Made by a program: the position numbers and the translations under genes. The notes under the pieces were generated by a model. That model searched no databases. It had not been told where the DNA came from and saw only the letters and a program-made list of their open reading frames with translations. This document shows, one piece after another, positions 1-7,161 of a DNA stretch of 7,932 nucleotides; positions within the stretch are counted from its first letter, which is position 1, and each line of letters begins with the position of its first letter. Source of the stretch: Cryomorphaceae bacterium (GTDB taxonomy: Bacteria > Bacteroidota > Bacteroidia > Flavobacteriales > Schleiferiaceae); assembly GCA_022565745.1 (NCBI GenBank), contig JAIUMB010000107.1, forward strand, positions 1-7,932. Reading direction: 5' to 3'.

Positions 1-1000
1 CATCGATGTTCAACAATTTGATATTGGCCAATCCGACCACAGAAAACGCCTCATTCAACTCAAAGAAATCGACGTCTTTGATATCAACACCTGCTTTTCC
101 AAGCGCAATGGGCAACGCTTTTGCCGGCGCCGTTGTAAACCACTCCGGCTCTTGTGCCGCGTCTGCGTAACCTCTAATGGTTGCCAATGGCTCAAGCCCT
201 AGTTCCTTTGCCTTTTCGGCACTCATCAAGATGGTAGCTGCAGCTCCGTCGTTGATGGTCGAGGCATTGGCTGCAGTAATGGTTCCTTCTTTGGCAAACA
301 CCGCACGTAAGGCGGGAATTTTTCCAAAATTGACGTTTTTATATTCTTCATCTTCGGTAAAGAGAATCGGGTCACCCTTGCGTTGAGGGATTTCTACGGG
401 TACAATTTCTTCTGAAAAATCGCCGTTCTTCCAAGCTTCTGCTGAGCGACGATAGGACTCCATAGCAAAGGCATCCTGCTCTTCACGAGAGAAATTGTGA
501 TCAGTGGCACAGGTTTCTGCACAGTTCCCCATGTGACGTCCGCTACCGGCATCGAGAAGTCCATCGCGCAACATGCCGTCCACCATTTTTACGTCACCTA
601 GTTTCTGACCGGTACGCATATTTCCAACATAATGTGGAATCATTGACATGTTTTCCATACCTCCAGCAACAACGATATCGGCATCGCCAGCCTTAATGGC
701 TTGCGCCCCCATCATCATGGCTTTCATACCTGAGGCACAAACTTTATTAACTGTGGTACAAGGTACACTGTCCGACAAACCAGCCAACAATGCGGCTTGA
801 CGCGCAGGTGCTTGCCCTTCGTTGGCTTGTATAACGTTACCCATCAACACTTCATCGACAAGTGTGGGGTCCAATTTTATTTTATCTAAAGCACCTTTAA
901 TGGCTATGGCACCGAGTTGAGGCGCGGGAATAGACGACAAACTGCCGCCAAAACTACCAATTGGTGTTCTTACGGCTGCAACAATAACTACATCTCTCAT
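1..1000 (-). CDS. Acetyl-CoA C-acetyltransferase (acetoacetyl-CoA thiolase), C-terminus cut by window edge
   Basis: The frame is open from an ATG at 998-1000 to the left edge, giving 333 full codons of a family usually about 390 long. It starts MRDVVIVAAVRTPIGSFGG, typical of thiolases. The nucleophile lies in VNKVCASGMKA as Cys88, the HMGNCAE motif gives His156, and ELNEAF gives Asn316. These match Cys89, His156 and Asn316 of the well-studied Zoogloea enzyme almost residue for residue. The final His (HPxGxSG) and Cys (CxGG) motifs lie outside the window. The family condenses two acetyl-CoA to acetoacetyl-CoA, or cleaves acetoacetyl-CoA, in the cytoplasm. The stretch FTEDEEYKNVNF and the ANIKLLNID ending resemble the ACAT1/AtoB/PhaA-type short-chain branch more than FadA, but substrate range is inferred. 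It is separated from the nuclease upstream by 213 bases, so it is probably not part of the envelope operon. No frameshift is visible. Confidence 0.95.
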   Translation of the reverse strand, partial: MRDVVIVAAVRTPIGSFGGSLSSIPAPQLGAIAIKGALDKIKLDPTLVDEVLMGNVIQANEGQAPARQAALLAGLSDSVPCTTVNKVCASGMKAMMMGAQAIKAGDADIVVAGGMENMSMIPHYVGNMRTGQKLGDVKMVDGMLRDGLLDAGSGRHMGNCAETCATDHNFSREEQDAFAMESYRRSAEAWKNGDFSEEIVPVEIPQRKGDPILFTEDEEYKNVNFGKIPALRAVFAKEGTITAANASTINDGAAATILMSAEKAKELGLEPLATIRGYADAAQEPEWFTTAPAKALPIALGKAGVDIKDVDFFELNEAFSVVGLANIKLLNID

Positions 1001-1127
1001 TTGACTGATTTATTAAAAATGATCATTTTATTCGTCCGGCGAAAATACAAAACGCAAATGGTTATTGACGAATACACAAAGAGAATTAAGCTTTACATAG
1101 TATTGCGGCATAGTAAAATACCAATTC

Positions 1128-1135
1128 CAAAGATA
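1128..1135 (-). promoter_or_regulatory. Possible Bacteroidota -7 promoter element for the thiolase gene
   Basis: The minus strand reads TATCTTTG here, matching the TAnnTTTG -7 consensus of Bacteroidota primary sigma promoters. It lies 127 bases upstream of the thiolase ATG in the 213-base gap, which is where a promoter would be expected. No TTTG -33 element is seen at the usual spacing upstream, and an 8-base motif with two free positions occurs often by chance. The rest of the gap 1001-1213 shows no small gene, no RNA gene and no convincing terminator. Confidence 0.25.
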
Positions 1136-1213
1136 AAAGGTGTGATTAAATGCCGATTTGCTTTTGCGTTAAATCCGCTTAACGGCGTTCATTGTGTTTG
1201 TGAAGGACCTCTT

Positions 1214-1969
1214 TTACTCGTGCAATTGCCAAAACAGGGTGTCAATGGTTGTTTCAACATTGTGGCGTCGACCTAAAGCAGGAAAAAAGTTAATTCCGGT
1301 CTTCTGCTCCAATTCTCTTATGGACATTGAATAACGGTAAAGCGACTGATGCTCACCTCGTTCGTTGGGCATGAGAAAAGCAATGCCCGCTTGGATACTG
1401 TCGTTATACACCAAAATGGCTTTATAAAAGTAATCGGGAACAGATACCTCGCTTTCTCCGATGGTCGACAAATCATCGCCTAAAAGCGGGCCTGTTACTA
1501 CGTAAATCTTGCCAAGGTTATGTGCGTATTGACGAACATTTTGCTCCAATCGTTTCCAAATACCACGATTAAATGCCGGTACTTGCGGACTGACGTTTGA
1601 ATAAAAGAACGATTCACGCATGGCGGTATCGTTAAACACCATATCTCCGGCAGGCACTAAGTGACCGCGGTCGTAGCCACTTCCACGATAGTCATTGTCG
1701 TTTGCCGTTCCGCCTAAAACAAGGGTGTCTACAAAAAAACGCGAGCTTCGAGTGGCCTCTCCAACAATCATATCGGCAGTCAGCTTGTATGCCAGCCACC
1801 TCGACTGCATGTGAACCGTGTCATATACAAAACAGTAATAGTTATGGCAAAGTACCGACTCTTCTTTCTCTATCTGTGGCCACTGCAGCTCTCCATAGCG
1901 CTTGATGGTACAAGCGTGTACCGCCACAAATAGAAAAATAATGAGGCCTATGGATGTACGTGGTTTCAT
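1214..1969 (-). CDS. DNA/RNA non-specific endonuclease (NUC1/EndoG family), exported, possible lipoprotein
   Basis: The 251-residue protein belongs to the beta-beta-alpha metal nuclease family of Serratia nuclease and mitochondrial EndoG, which cut DNA and RNA with a single divalent metal. The signature DRGH is at 100-103 inside YRGSGYDRGHLVPAGDM, with His103 as the general base. SNVSPQ follows at 124-129, then FNRGIWKRLE, with Asn134 as the metal ligand and Glu142 eight residues on, the same spacing as Asn119-Glu127 in Serratia nuclease. YVVTGP at 156-161 is also family-typical. All catalytic residues are present, so it should be active. Residues 1-20 form a hydrophobic leader ending VHAC, an imperfect lipobox, so either a lipoprotein or a plain secreted enzyme is possible. 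The ATG at 1967-1969 has no clear Shine-Dalgarno sequence. The gene lies 56 bases after the PEGA gene. Likely roles are nucleic-acid scavenging outside the cell or removal of extracellular DNA; no immunity gene is seen, so a toxin role is not supported. Confidence 0.93.
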   Translation of the reverse strand: MKPRTSIGLIIFLFVAVHACTIKRYGELQWPQIEKEESVLCHNYYCFVYDTVHMQSRWLAYKLTADMIVGEATRSSRFFVDTLVLGGTANDNDYRGSGYDRGHLVPAGDMVFNDTAMRESFFYSNVSPQVPAFNRGIWKRLEQNVRQYAHNLGKIYVVTGPLLGDDLSTIGESEVSVPDYFYKAILVYNDSIQAGIAFLMPNERGEHQSLYRYSMSIRELEQKTGINFFPALGRRHNVETTIDTLFWQLHE

Positions 1970-2003
1970 TGTTAATTATGGTTGGTTGTGGTAAGACTGT
2001 TTT

Positions 2004-2045
2004 TGTTGGGTTGATGTACATTCTTTCAAAAACAAAAACCCAACA
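2004..2045. repeat. Perfect 9-base inverted repeat between PEGA gene and nuclease gene
   Basis: TGTTGGGTT at 2004-2012 is the exact reverse complement of AACCCAACA at 2037-2045, with 24 bases between. One arm lies in the last codons of the PEGA gene and the other in the 56-base gap before the nuclease, so the PEGA stop codon is inside the loop. In the transcript it could form a hairpin with four G-C pairs. No T-run follows on the minus strand, so it does not look like a standard intrinsic terminator; an RNA processing or protecting hairpin, or chance, are the alternatives. Confidence 0.4.
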
Positions 2046-3819
2046 TAAACACAGATCCAAAGTTATTTGGCGGATAGATTCCCAAACTGTAGCCCAAAGC
2101 CAGTCCTTGGATTTGAACGGAGATACCTGCTTTGGGAATGACTCCGCGAAACGTTCTATCGGAAACCAAAACCCAAGGGTTTTCTAGACCGCCAATATCC
2201 ATTTGCTGAAAATACTGATATGAAAAGTAACTCAATCCCCCTAAAAAAGTGAAATACCCCGATCTATAGGCCGCGCCAAAGCCCACTTCAAAAGATTGTA
2301 TACTAACTTCAGGGAGGAAAGTGCCTGAAATATTCATGTTATTGAAATCTTCTGGATACTTTATATCACCCATCCATGTGTTACCGGCGCTATTAAAAGA
2401 ACTGGCCAATTCGAAATACCCGCCCCAACTTTCACCGACGTAATTGTAATGTAACCCAAAACTTGAGTTGGTTAAGCTTAATCCCGAATGTCCTATTCGT
2501 GGCAAGAACGTGGCCATCAGCATTGAGTTTTTAGCACGATGAGAGGACGCCTCACTTTTAGCCAGCTCAGGATCATCAAAACTCTTCATTGGATTCAAAT
2601 TCACCAAAGAAACATCAACTTCTGCTGTTTCTCCTTCACTGATGGTAACACTTTTTCTCATCCCTCTATACTGAGGAGCTGAAATCTCTAAGACATATGT
2701 ACCCACAGGCACTTCTCTATGCGCCCTAATGCCGCGCCAACGCATGTAAATGTCTCCCTGACTATTGCGCATGACTACCGCAGCATCAGATGGTGAGCAA
2801 CGAAACAGCAAGGCACCCAGTTGAGGAACCAGCTCTACCTGTATTGATTCGCGTTGGTCTCTTTCCAACTCCACTGTTTTTGCAAAACTCGAAAAACCTT
2901 CTTTTCGCACTTCGATCACGTAAGTGCCGGGCGGCCTTTCTACGATTTTATCATTTAATTCTAGCTTTTCTCGGTTGATGAATACATTAGCATCTCTCGG
3001 TTCCAGATCAAGATTGATATAGCCGACGTTTTTTTCTAAATCAAAACGGAAAAGATTATCCCCATCTTCTTCCACATACACCGTTTGAATCTTGGGTAGA
3101 TAATTTCTTCGACTCATTCTGATGGTGTAAATACCAGGAAAAAGAAATAAGTCAAAACCCCCAGAGGCATCGGTACTTCCCTTTTCATTATCGTCAATTT
3201 CCACGCGTGCACGGTCAACGTTGGCACGAATGCGCACAGGCTCCAAGGTTACTTGCCGCATGTTGTAAACGTAATTAACTTGCTCTGATGATATTAACAA
3301 AGACTCGTCTATGGAGCGATACCCTTCTCTTTCCAAGCGAATATTCACCATTCCCAATGGCACACTAACCGTTTGATTGATCTCTGTGGGAATATTGTCT
3401 ACAAATAGCTTGGCGTCTTTTGGCTCTACTGTAAAGAACACCGATAACTCATCCTGCCCTTTTCGCTCCTCCACCATATAGTGAAATACATCTTTTGGAT
3501 TGGGATTGATCAGCGCAATTCTCTGCTCTATAAAGCCACTTGCTGCAACAAAAAGAATCTGCCGCTGCGAACTCACCAATATCTCGTAACGATTGGCGCG
3601 TTGATTGTATCGCTGCTGGTTGATGCCCCCTACCGACGAACGAAAATCAAGGTTTGGTAAATTGGAATAAACCAAAACCATGGCATTATCGGGGTAAGTT
3701 GTACTTGCTTGGACAACCGATGTACCGTCAGCGTCACGTTCGGTAATATGAAACTCTTTTAACTGAGCACTAACGGCAAAGGTAAAGAGTGAAAAAAAAA
3801 GGATACAAATTTCCTTCAT
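2026..3819 (-). CDS. PEGA-repeat protein with C-terminal outer-membrane barrel-like domain
   Basis: The 597-residue protein begins with a signal peptide (1-18, cut near VSA|Q). After an N-terminal domain (about 20-115) come four PEGA-type beta repeats at roughly 126-188, 194-262, 267-331 and 336-405. Each has the pattern 'P-x-D-A-x-(V/L)-x-(I/V)-(D/N)', then 'PxGxYxIxx...(G/N)(F/Y)'; clear cores are VEPKDAKLFVDN, PGIYTIRMSRRNY, PPGTYVIEVRKEGF and PVGTYVLEIS. PEGA repeats are small Ig-like modules found in surface and S-layer-like proteins. Residues about 430-597 alternate polar with aromatic or glycine residues (FGLHYNYV, GGYFELASSF, GYFTFLGGLSYF) and end in Phe, as outer-membrane barrels often do. 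The likely topology is therefore a barrel anchor with PEGA modules in the periplasm. The barrel call is inferred from pattern only. The gene starts 18 bases after the FGE-like lipoprotein gene ends, so co-transcription is very likely. A run of nine T in the coding strand falls in the signal peptide. Confidence 0.85.
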   Translation of the reverse strand: MKEICILFFSLFTFAVSAQLKEFHITERDADGTSVVQASTTYPDNAMVLVYSNLPNLDFRSSVGGINQQRYNQRANRYEILVSSQRQILFVAASGFIEQRIALINPNPKDVFHYMVEERKGQDELSVFFTVEPKDAKLFVDNIPTEINQTVSVPLGMVNIRLEREGYRSIDESLLISSEQVNYVYNMRQVTLEPVRIRANVDRARVEIDDNEKGSTDASGGFDLFLFPGIYTIRMSRRNYLPKIQTVYVEEDGDNLFRFDLEKNVGYINLDLEPRDANVFINREKLELNDKIVERPPGTYVIEVRKEGFSSFAKTVELERDQRESIQVELVPQLGALLFRCSPSDAAVVMRNSQGDIYMRWRGIRAHREVPVGTYVLEISAPQYRGMRKSVTISEGETAEVDVSLVNLNPMKSFDDPELAKSEASSHRAKNSMLMATFLPRIGHSGLSLTNSSFGLHYNYVGESWGGYFELASSFNSAGNTWMGDIKYPEDFNNMNISGTFLPEVSIQSFEVGFGAAYRSGYFTFLGGLSYFSYQYFQQMDIGGLENPWVLVSDRTFRGVIPKAGISVQIQGLALGYSLGIYPPNNFGSVFMLGFCF

Positions 3820-3837
3820 TGGGCAACATTAGATATT

Positions 3838-4695
3838 CTACATCTCATGAGATAGTCTAAATCCATAATTAAGCGCTCTAAAGTTTAAGGCAAAATGACG
3901 CCGATTGCTCACACGGCAGTTTCTTTCATTGTGTAAGTAGCTGCCTCCTCTTACAACTCTTGAAGTTGAACTTGAACCTGTGGAACCAATGGGATTAACC
4001 TGGGGGGCGGAGGTGTATTCTCTAAATCTGTCCAAACACCACTCCCAAACATTGCCATTCATGTCGTACAATCCCAATTCATTCGGTTTTTTTAAACCAA
4101 CGGGCATCATGCTGTTACCACTATTATCTGCATACCATGCCACGGAATCTAAGTAATTGCTCCCGGCAAATTTGGTTGTTGTTGCCTTGTGTCCGCCACG
4201 AGCAGCATACTCCCACTGTGCTTCTGTGGGTAGTCTATAGTTTCTGCCCGTCATTTTGTTCAGCTCACTTATGAACGTGTTGACTTCATTATAACTCACA
4301 TTATTTGCCGGACAATCCTCGCAGTGACTGAATCCACTGGGGTTTTGTCCCATAACAGCCACCCATAGTTTTTGCGTCACTACGTATTTGCTTATGTAAA
4401 ATCCATCAAGCGTCACATTATGCGGAGGACTCTCGGCCAAATAACAGTCTCCATCTTGTTCTGCCGTACATCCCATTACAAAAGTCCCCCCCTCCACTTC
4501 AACCATACTTGCTTCCAAATCAATGACTGGCTGTGGTAATGGAACATGCTCATCGGGGTCAGTGGTTGTGTCACCCGGTAATGAAGGATGCTGAGGGGAG
4601 CCTACCTCACCCTCTAATAAATCCAAGTCTTTTGTACACTGGCTAAAGAACACCAATGACAACCCCGTCAACAAGAGAAATAAGTATTTATTCAT
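3838..4695 (-). CDS. FGE/SUMF1-like fold lipoprotein, probably non-catalytic
   Basis: The 285-residue protein has a lipoprotein-like leader (1-20, ending FFSQC) followed by TKDLD, an acidic start of the kind that directs some Bacteroidota lipoproteins to the cell surface. A Pro/Thr/Asp-rich linker spans about 31-60. The formylglycine-generating-enzyme fold fills 64-284, with GGTFVMG (69-75), RLPTEAQWEYAARGG (154-168), ELGLYDMNGNVWEWC (206-220), RVVRGGSY (246-253) and GFRL (278-281). Catalytic FGEs carry a cysteine pair after RGGS(W/Y); here the first position is His255 and only Cys260 remains, so oxidation of a sulfatase cysteine is unlikely. No sulfatase lies nearby. Bacteroidota reuse this fold in structural lipoproteins such as GldJ and GldK of gliding and type IX secretion, so a binding or scaffold role is the better guess, though this gene lacks the rest of a gld cluster. 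A CEDC pair at 125-128 and further cysteines (76, 84, 220) suggest disulfides. Confidence 0.9.
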   Translation of the reverse strand: MNKYLFLLLTGLSLVFFSQCTKDLDLLEGEVGSPQHPSLPGDTTTDPDEHVPLPQPVIDLEASMVEVEGGTFVMGCTAEQDGDCYLAESPPHNVTLDGFYISKYVVTQKLWVAVMGQNPSGFSHCEDCPANNVSYNEVNTFISELNKMTGRNYRLPTEAQWEYAARGGHKATTTKFAGSNYLDSVAWYADNSGNSMMPVGLKKPNELGLYDMNGNVWEWCLDRFREYTSAPQVNPIGSTGSSSTSRVVRGGSYLHNERNCRVSNRRHFALNFRALNYGFRLSHEM

Positions 4696-4754
4696 TTAAT
4701 TTTTATCATCCAGCAAAGCCAATCATCGGCACTTGCTTTGGAACCGTTAAAAAC

Positions 4755-5708
4755 CTATTTAACAATATCAAAATCTCCCAACTTAATCACCTCCTTCATC
4801 GGCGTATCCTTTTCAGGCTGCCAAGCACGGACATGTATAAGCGGCTGGTCTTCATCTTCAAAATCAATCATTAAAAACAAATACCCTTCGTCGCCGTAGG
4901 TGCTTGAGCGCCAAGTTTGTTTTAAGTTAACCCCGTATATATCATTGTGATGACCGTGTTGTACAATTTCAATATCGTCGAAAGTTACGTTAACAAATGC
5001 GTTGCGACGGAATACCCCCCTTAAATTTTCCATGTATTGCTGCTTGTTAAAGCGAATCAATTCTACCTGTCGGTCGTCTAAGGAGGCCATACCGTCAAAT
5101 CCACGTTCGGTTTCTTGAAGCACACGCCCAACAATGATGAGGGCATTCTCGCTAAAGGTCATTTCCAACATATCCAAATCCTTGCGGTTATAGGCCGTGC
5201 GAAAGTTTTCAATGAAATCCAAAATCATTTGTCGGCGACGAAAATCACGCAGGTCTCTCCCCTCTGCCAATAGATTGGAATAGCGATGTTGTTCTATACC
5301 AAAATAAACGTCTTCCAAAGCGCCTACGGCAGAAAAATTAAGCACCAATTCTTGTTCAACGCGATCCTTAACCACCACAACAGGTATTTGGCGCACCTGA
5401 AAACGGTTGCCAGGCAAGCGCAGTAAATTGGTAGTCATTCGGGTTTCTGTACAGCGAAACGGACTGGTTTGCCACAAGGCATCGACTCGGTCACGGGCAT
5501 TGTCGGTAACATCAATATCGTCCCATTGAATCCCTTGCTCACTTGCAGAGGCGATATTGGCTGCATTGATGAACAATTGCGCATTGTTTTGCACGTTATT
5601 TTGAACAGCTGATCCATCCACATTGCGCAGGATGATTTGAGTTCGGTTCTGCGCCGTTGTACCTATCGTCATTAAAACCATTAATACCGCTATATAAAAT
5701 CGACCCAT
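4755..5708 (-). CDS. Secreted protein with NTF2/SnoaL-like C-terminal half
   Basis: The 317-residue protein has a signal peptide (1-20, ending TTAQ). Residues about 25-155 are not recognised; they include a short repetitive stretch VQNNVQNNAQ (35-44) and a beta-rich segment QVRQIPVVVVKDRVEQELVL. From about 160 the sequence follows the layout of an NTF2-like cone: helix FIENFRTAYNRKDLDMLEMTF, then ENALIIVG, a middle helix around QYMENLRGVF, then strands VNVTFDDIEIVQ, DIYGVNLKQTW and GYLFLMIDF, closing with IHVRAWQP (291-298). This fold serves both enzymes and small-molecule or protein binding; no catalytic residues can be assigned, so no reaction is claimed. Its ATG at 5706-5708 lies inside the end of the upstream gene, with 19 bases shared, which implies translational coupling. 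The next gene starts 59 bases downstream. Confidence 0.75.
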   Translation of the reverse strand: MGRFYIAVLMVLMTIGTTAQNRTQIILRNVDGSAVQNNVQNNAQLFINAANIASASEQGIQWDDIDVTDNARDRVDALWQTSPFRCTETRMTTNLLRLPGNRFQVRQIPVVVVKDRVEQELVLNFSAVGALEDVYFGIEQHRYSNLLAEGRDLRDFRRRQMILDFIENFRTAYNRKDLDMLEMTFSENALIIVGRVLQETERGFDGMASLDDRQVELIRFNKQQYMENLRGVFRRNAFVNVTFDDIEIVQHGHHNDIYGVNLKQTWRSSTYGDEGYLFLMIDFEDEDQPLIHVRAWQPEKDTPMKEVIKLGDFDIVK

Positions 5709-7135
5709 ATGGCAATTAACCCTTTAAATTGTTCTCCTACTTCGTTGAATGTTTGACCAGATTTTATGTCTGTTCTACCCCGATGATGCGGTGACAGGAC
5801 ATATTGCACCTGCTCGGTTTGGGGATCCACCAGCAATACCCAACAGGTGTTGGGGTTGACAAAATCCGTCTTATTTCCCCAAACCGCCAAGCCCCCTCTT
5901 CGCAACTGAGCCAAGACCTTTTGAAGCTCGGAAAAATGAGACAAGTTCTCAAAATGAGCGGCATGGGCACTGCTCAACTTCAAGCTGTTTTCTGATTCAG
6001 GAGGCGCTTCAGCATTCATCTGAACCACATCACCATCGATGGTTTTACGCACCGAGAGCGCTTGATTGTCATTAATCACCAATCGTATGGGCCCGGTTAC
6101 ATTCTCCCGTGGAACGCGCAATATCTGGTCATTAGACAAGCGTTGATTGCCCATTTCCCAAGAAAAAGACCGCGGACTAACATGGGCCAATCGCGGCGTT
6201 GCCACCACATGATCGGCTTGAAGCTCTGTCGTGAAATCAACGGAGATGACCTGTGAAAAATCCAACGTTATCGACATTGAGCGTGAGAATACGCGTAAGT
6301 TGGCCACCTCTTGCACTTCTGCGGGAATTCTTCCTGCACCAAACGTCAAATAACCATTGATGGTTTCTTTGGGTGCTGCGGGGCGCATAAATACGTGCAA
6401 CATGCCTTGACCACCGCGAAAAACCGCACGGGCATTTAGTGAAGGAATGTGAAGGTTATAGTTGAGTCCAGGATCGGCGTTGGCGATACTGGCTGAAATG
6501 CTATACTGCTCTTCCATCCCCGCATGACCGGGGGTGATGGATTCAAAGTCAAATGATAAGCCATTGAGATGTTCGCGCAGCATCACCTCTAAATAGGTTT
6601 TAGCGTCGTTGATGGTTCTACCGTTGTGTTCCAATGAAATGGGCAAAGGCGATAAAAAGGTGTGCAAATAAGCGAAATACACATCGGTCATGCTATAGGC
6701 ACCGATCATCTCTTTCATGGCCATCAACTCAAAGTATTCACGCACTTGCGTTTCCACAGCGCGGGCGCTGCTCTCCAAATCTTCCATAGCGATGTACACC
6801 AATACCGTAACCTCATTGTTTCGTCTGTTCTGGCTGCATACCATGTGACGCAAGCCCTTCAACCGTAGTGACGACACATTGGTGCCGGTGGAGACATAAT
6901 CTTGGGTTACCTCACCGGAAATTTCTGTGGTGGTCAATGCACTCACCGATTGTACGGTGGTTGAAATTTGATTGATGAGATAATCCTGAGCCAACAAACG
7001 TGCTGATTCTTCGGACTCGGCCGTTGCCTTGGCACTAAAGTACAAGGCATCGCTGGTGATATCGTCGCAAGATTGCGCCTCAATGTGCCCGACCCCAATC
7101 AGAATCAACAATCCAAATATAAAAGACTTTACCAT
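5690..7135 (-). CDS. Secreted protein with LPP20-like N-terminus and DUF4384-like C-terminus
   Basis: The start is taken as the ATG at 7133-7135, giving MVKSFIFG; a TTG two codons upstream is possible but less likely. The 481-residue protein has a signal peptide ending IEAQ (about 1-21). Residues about 27-122 follow the LPP20 pattern: an Ala/Glu-rich helix (SAKATAESEESARLLAQDYL), then ISTTVQSVS, then a strand pair ending VTVLVYIAMEDL. A long middle region (about 130-375) is not recognised and appears beta-rich after residue 215. The end, from about 395, has HFENLSHFSELQKVLAQL, then GGLAVWGNKTDFVNPNTCWVLLVDPQ and a last strand LIAIWVDF. This resembles DUF4384-type domains of Bacteroidota secreted proteins, where a 'W/F..LLVDP' strand is followed by turns and a final hydrophobic strand. 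LPP20 and DUF4384 are associated with cell-envelope proteins of largely unknown function; both assignments are by eye. It follows the upstream gene by 26 bases and overlaps the next by 19. Confidence 0.8.
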   Translation of the reverse strand: MVKSFIFGLLILIGVGHIEAQSCDDITSDALYFSAKATAESEESARLLAQDYLINQISTTVQSVSALTTTEISGEVTQDYVSTGTNVSSLRLKGLRHMVCSQNRRNNEVTVLVYIAMEDLESSARAVETQVREYFELMAMKEMIGAYSMTDVYFAYLHTFLSPLPISLEHNGRTINDAKTYLEVMLREHLNGLSFDFESITPGHAGMEEQYSISASIANADPGLNYNLHIPSLNARAVFRGGQGMLHVFMRPAAPKETINGYLTFGAGRIPAEVQEVANLRVFSRSMSITLDFSQVISVDFTTELQADHVVATPRLAHVSPRSFSWEMGNQRLSNDQILRVPRENVTGPIRLVINDNQALSVRKTIDGDVVQMNAEAPPESENSLKLSSAHAAHFENLSHFSELQKVLAQLRRGGLAVWGNKTDFVNPNTCWVLLVDPQTEQVQYVLSPHHRGRTDIKSGQTFNEVGEQFKGLIAIWVDFI

Positions 7136-7161
7136 GCGCAAATCATCTTATTCTTAAAACC

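Noticed and set aside
1167..1184. CGTTAA-atccgc-TTAACG inverted repeat after the nuclease as an intrinsic terminator
   Set aside because: The stem is only six pairs with two G-C, and on the minus strand it is followed by CAAAAG, not a T-run.
917..1276. Open frame of 119 codons on the plus strand across the gap between the thiolase and nuclease genes
   Set aside because: It overlaps the start of the thiolase and the end of the nuclease antisense, has no recognisable domain, and its residue composition looks like chance translation of AT-rich spacer.
1214..1969. Nuclease as a toxin of a toxin-immunity pair
   Set aside because: No small immunity gene lies on either side and there is no delivery or toxin-trafficking domain; it is a single-domain nuclease with a leader.
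4714..4740. CAAAGC / GCTTTG pair just upstream of the FGE-like lipoprotein gene as a regulatory hairpin
   Set aside because: Six pairs with a 15-base loop is expected by chance in a window of this size and nothing else supports it.
7139..7141. TTG two codons before the ATG of the LPP20-like gene as its start
   Set aside because: The ATG at 7133-7135 gives a complete signal peptide beginning MVKSF and is the stronger start codon; no Shine-Dalgarno sequence favours the TTG.
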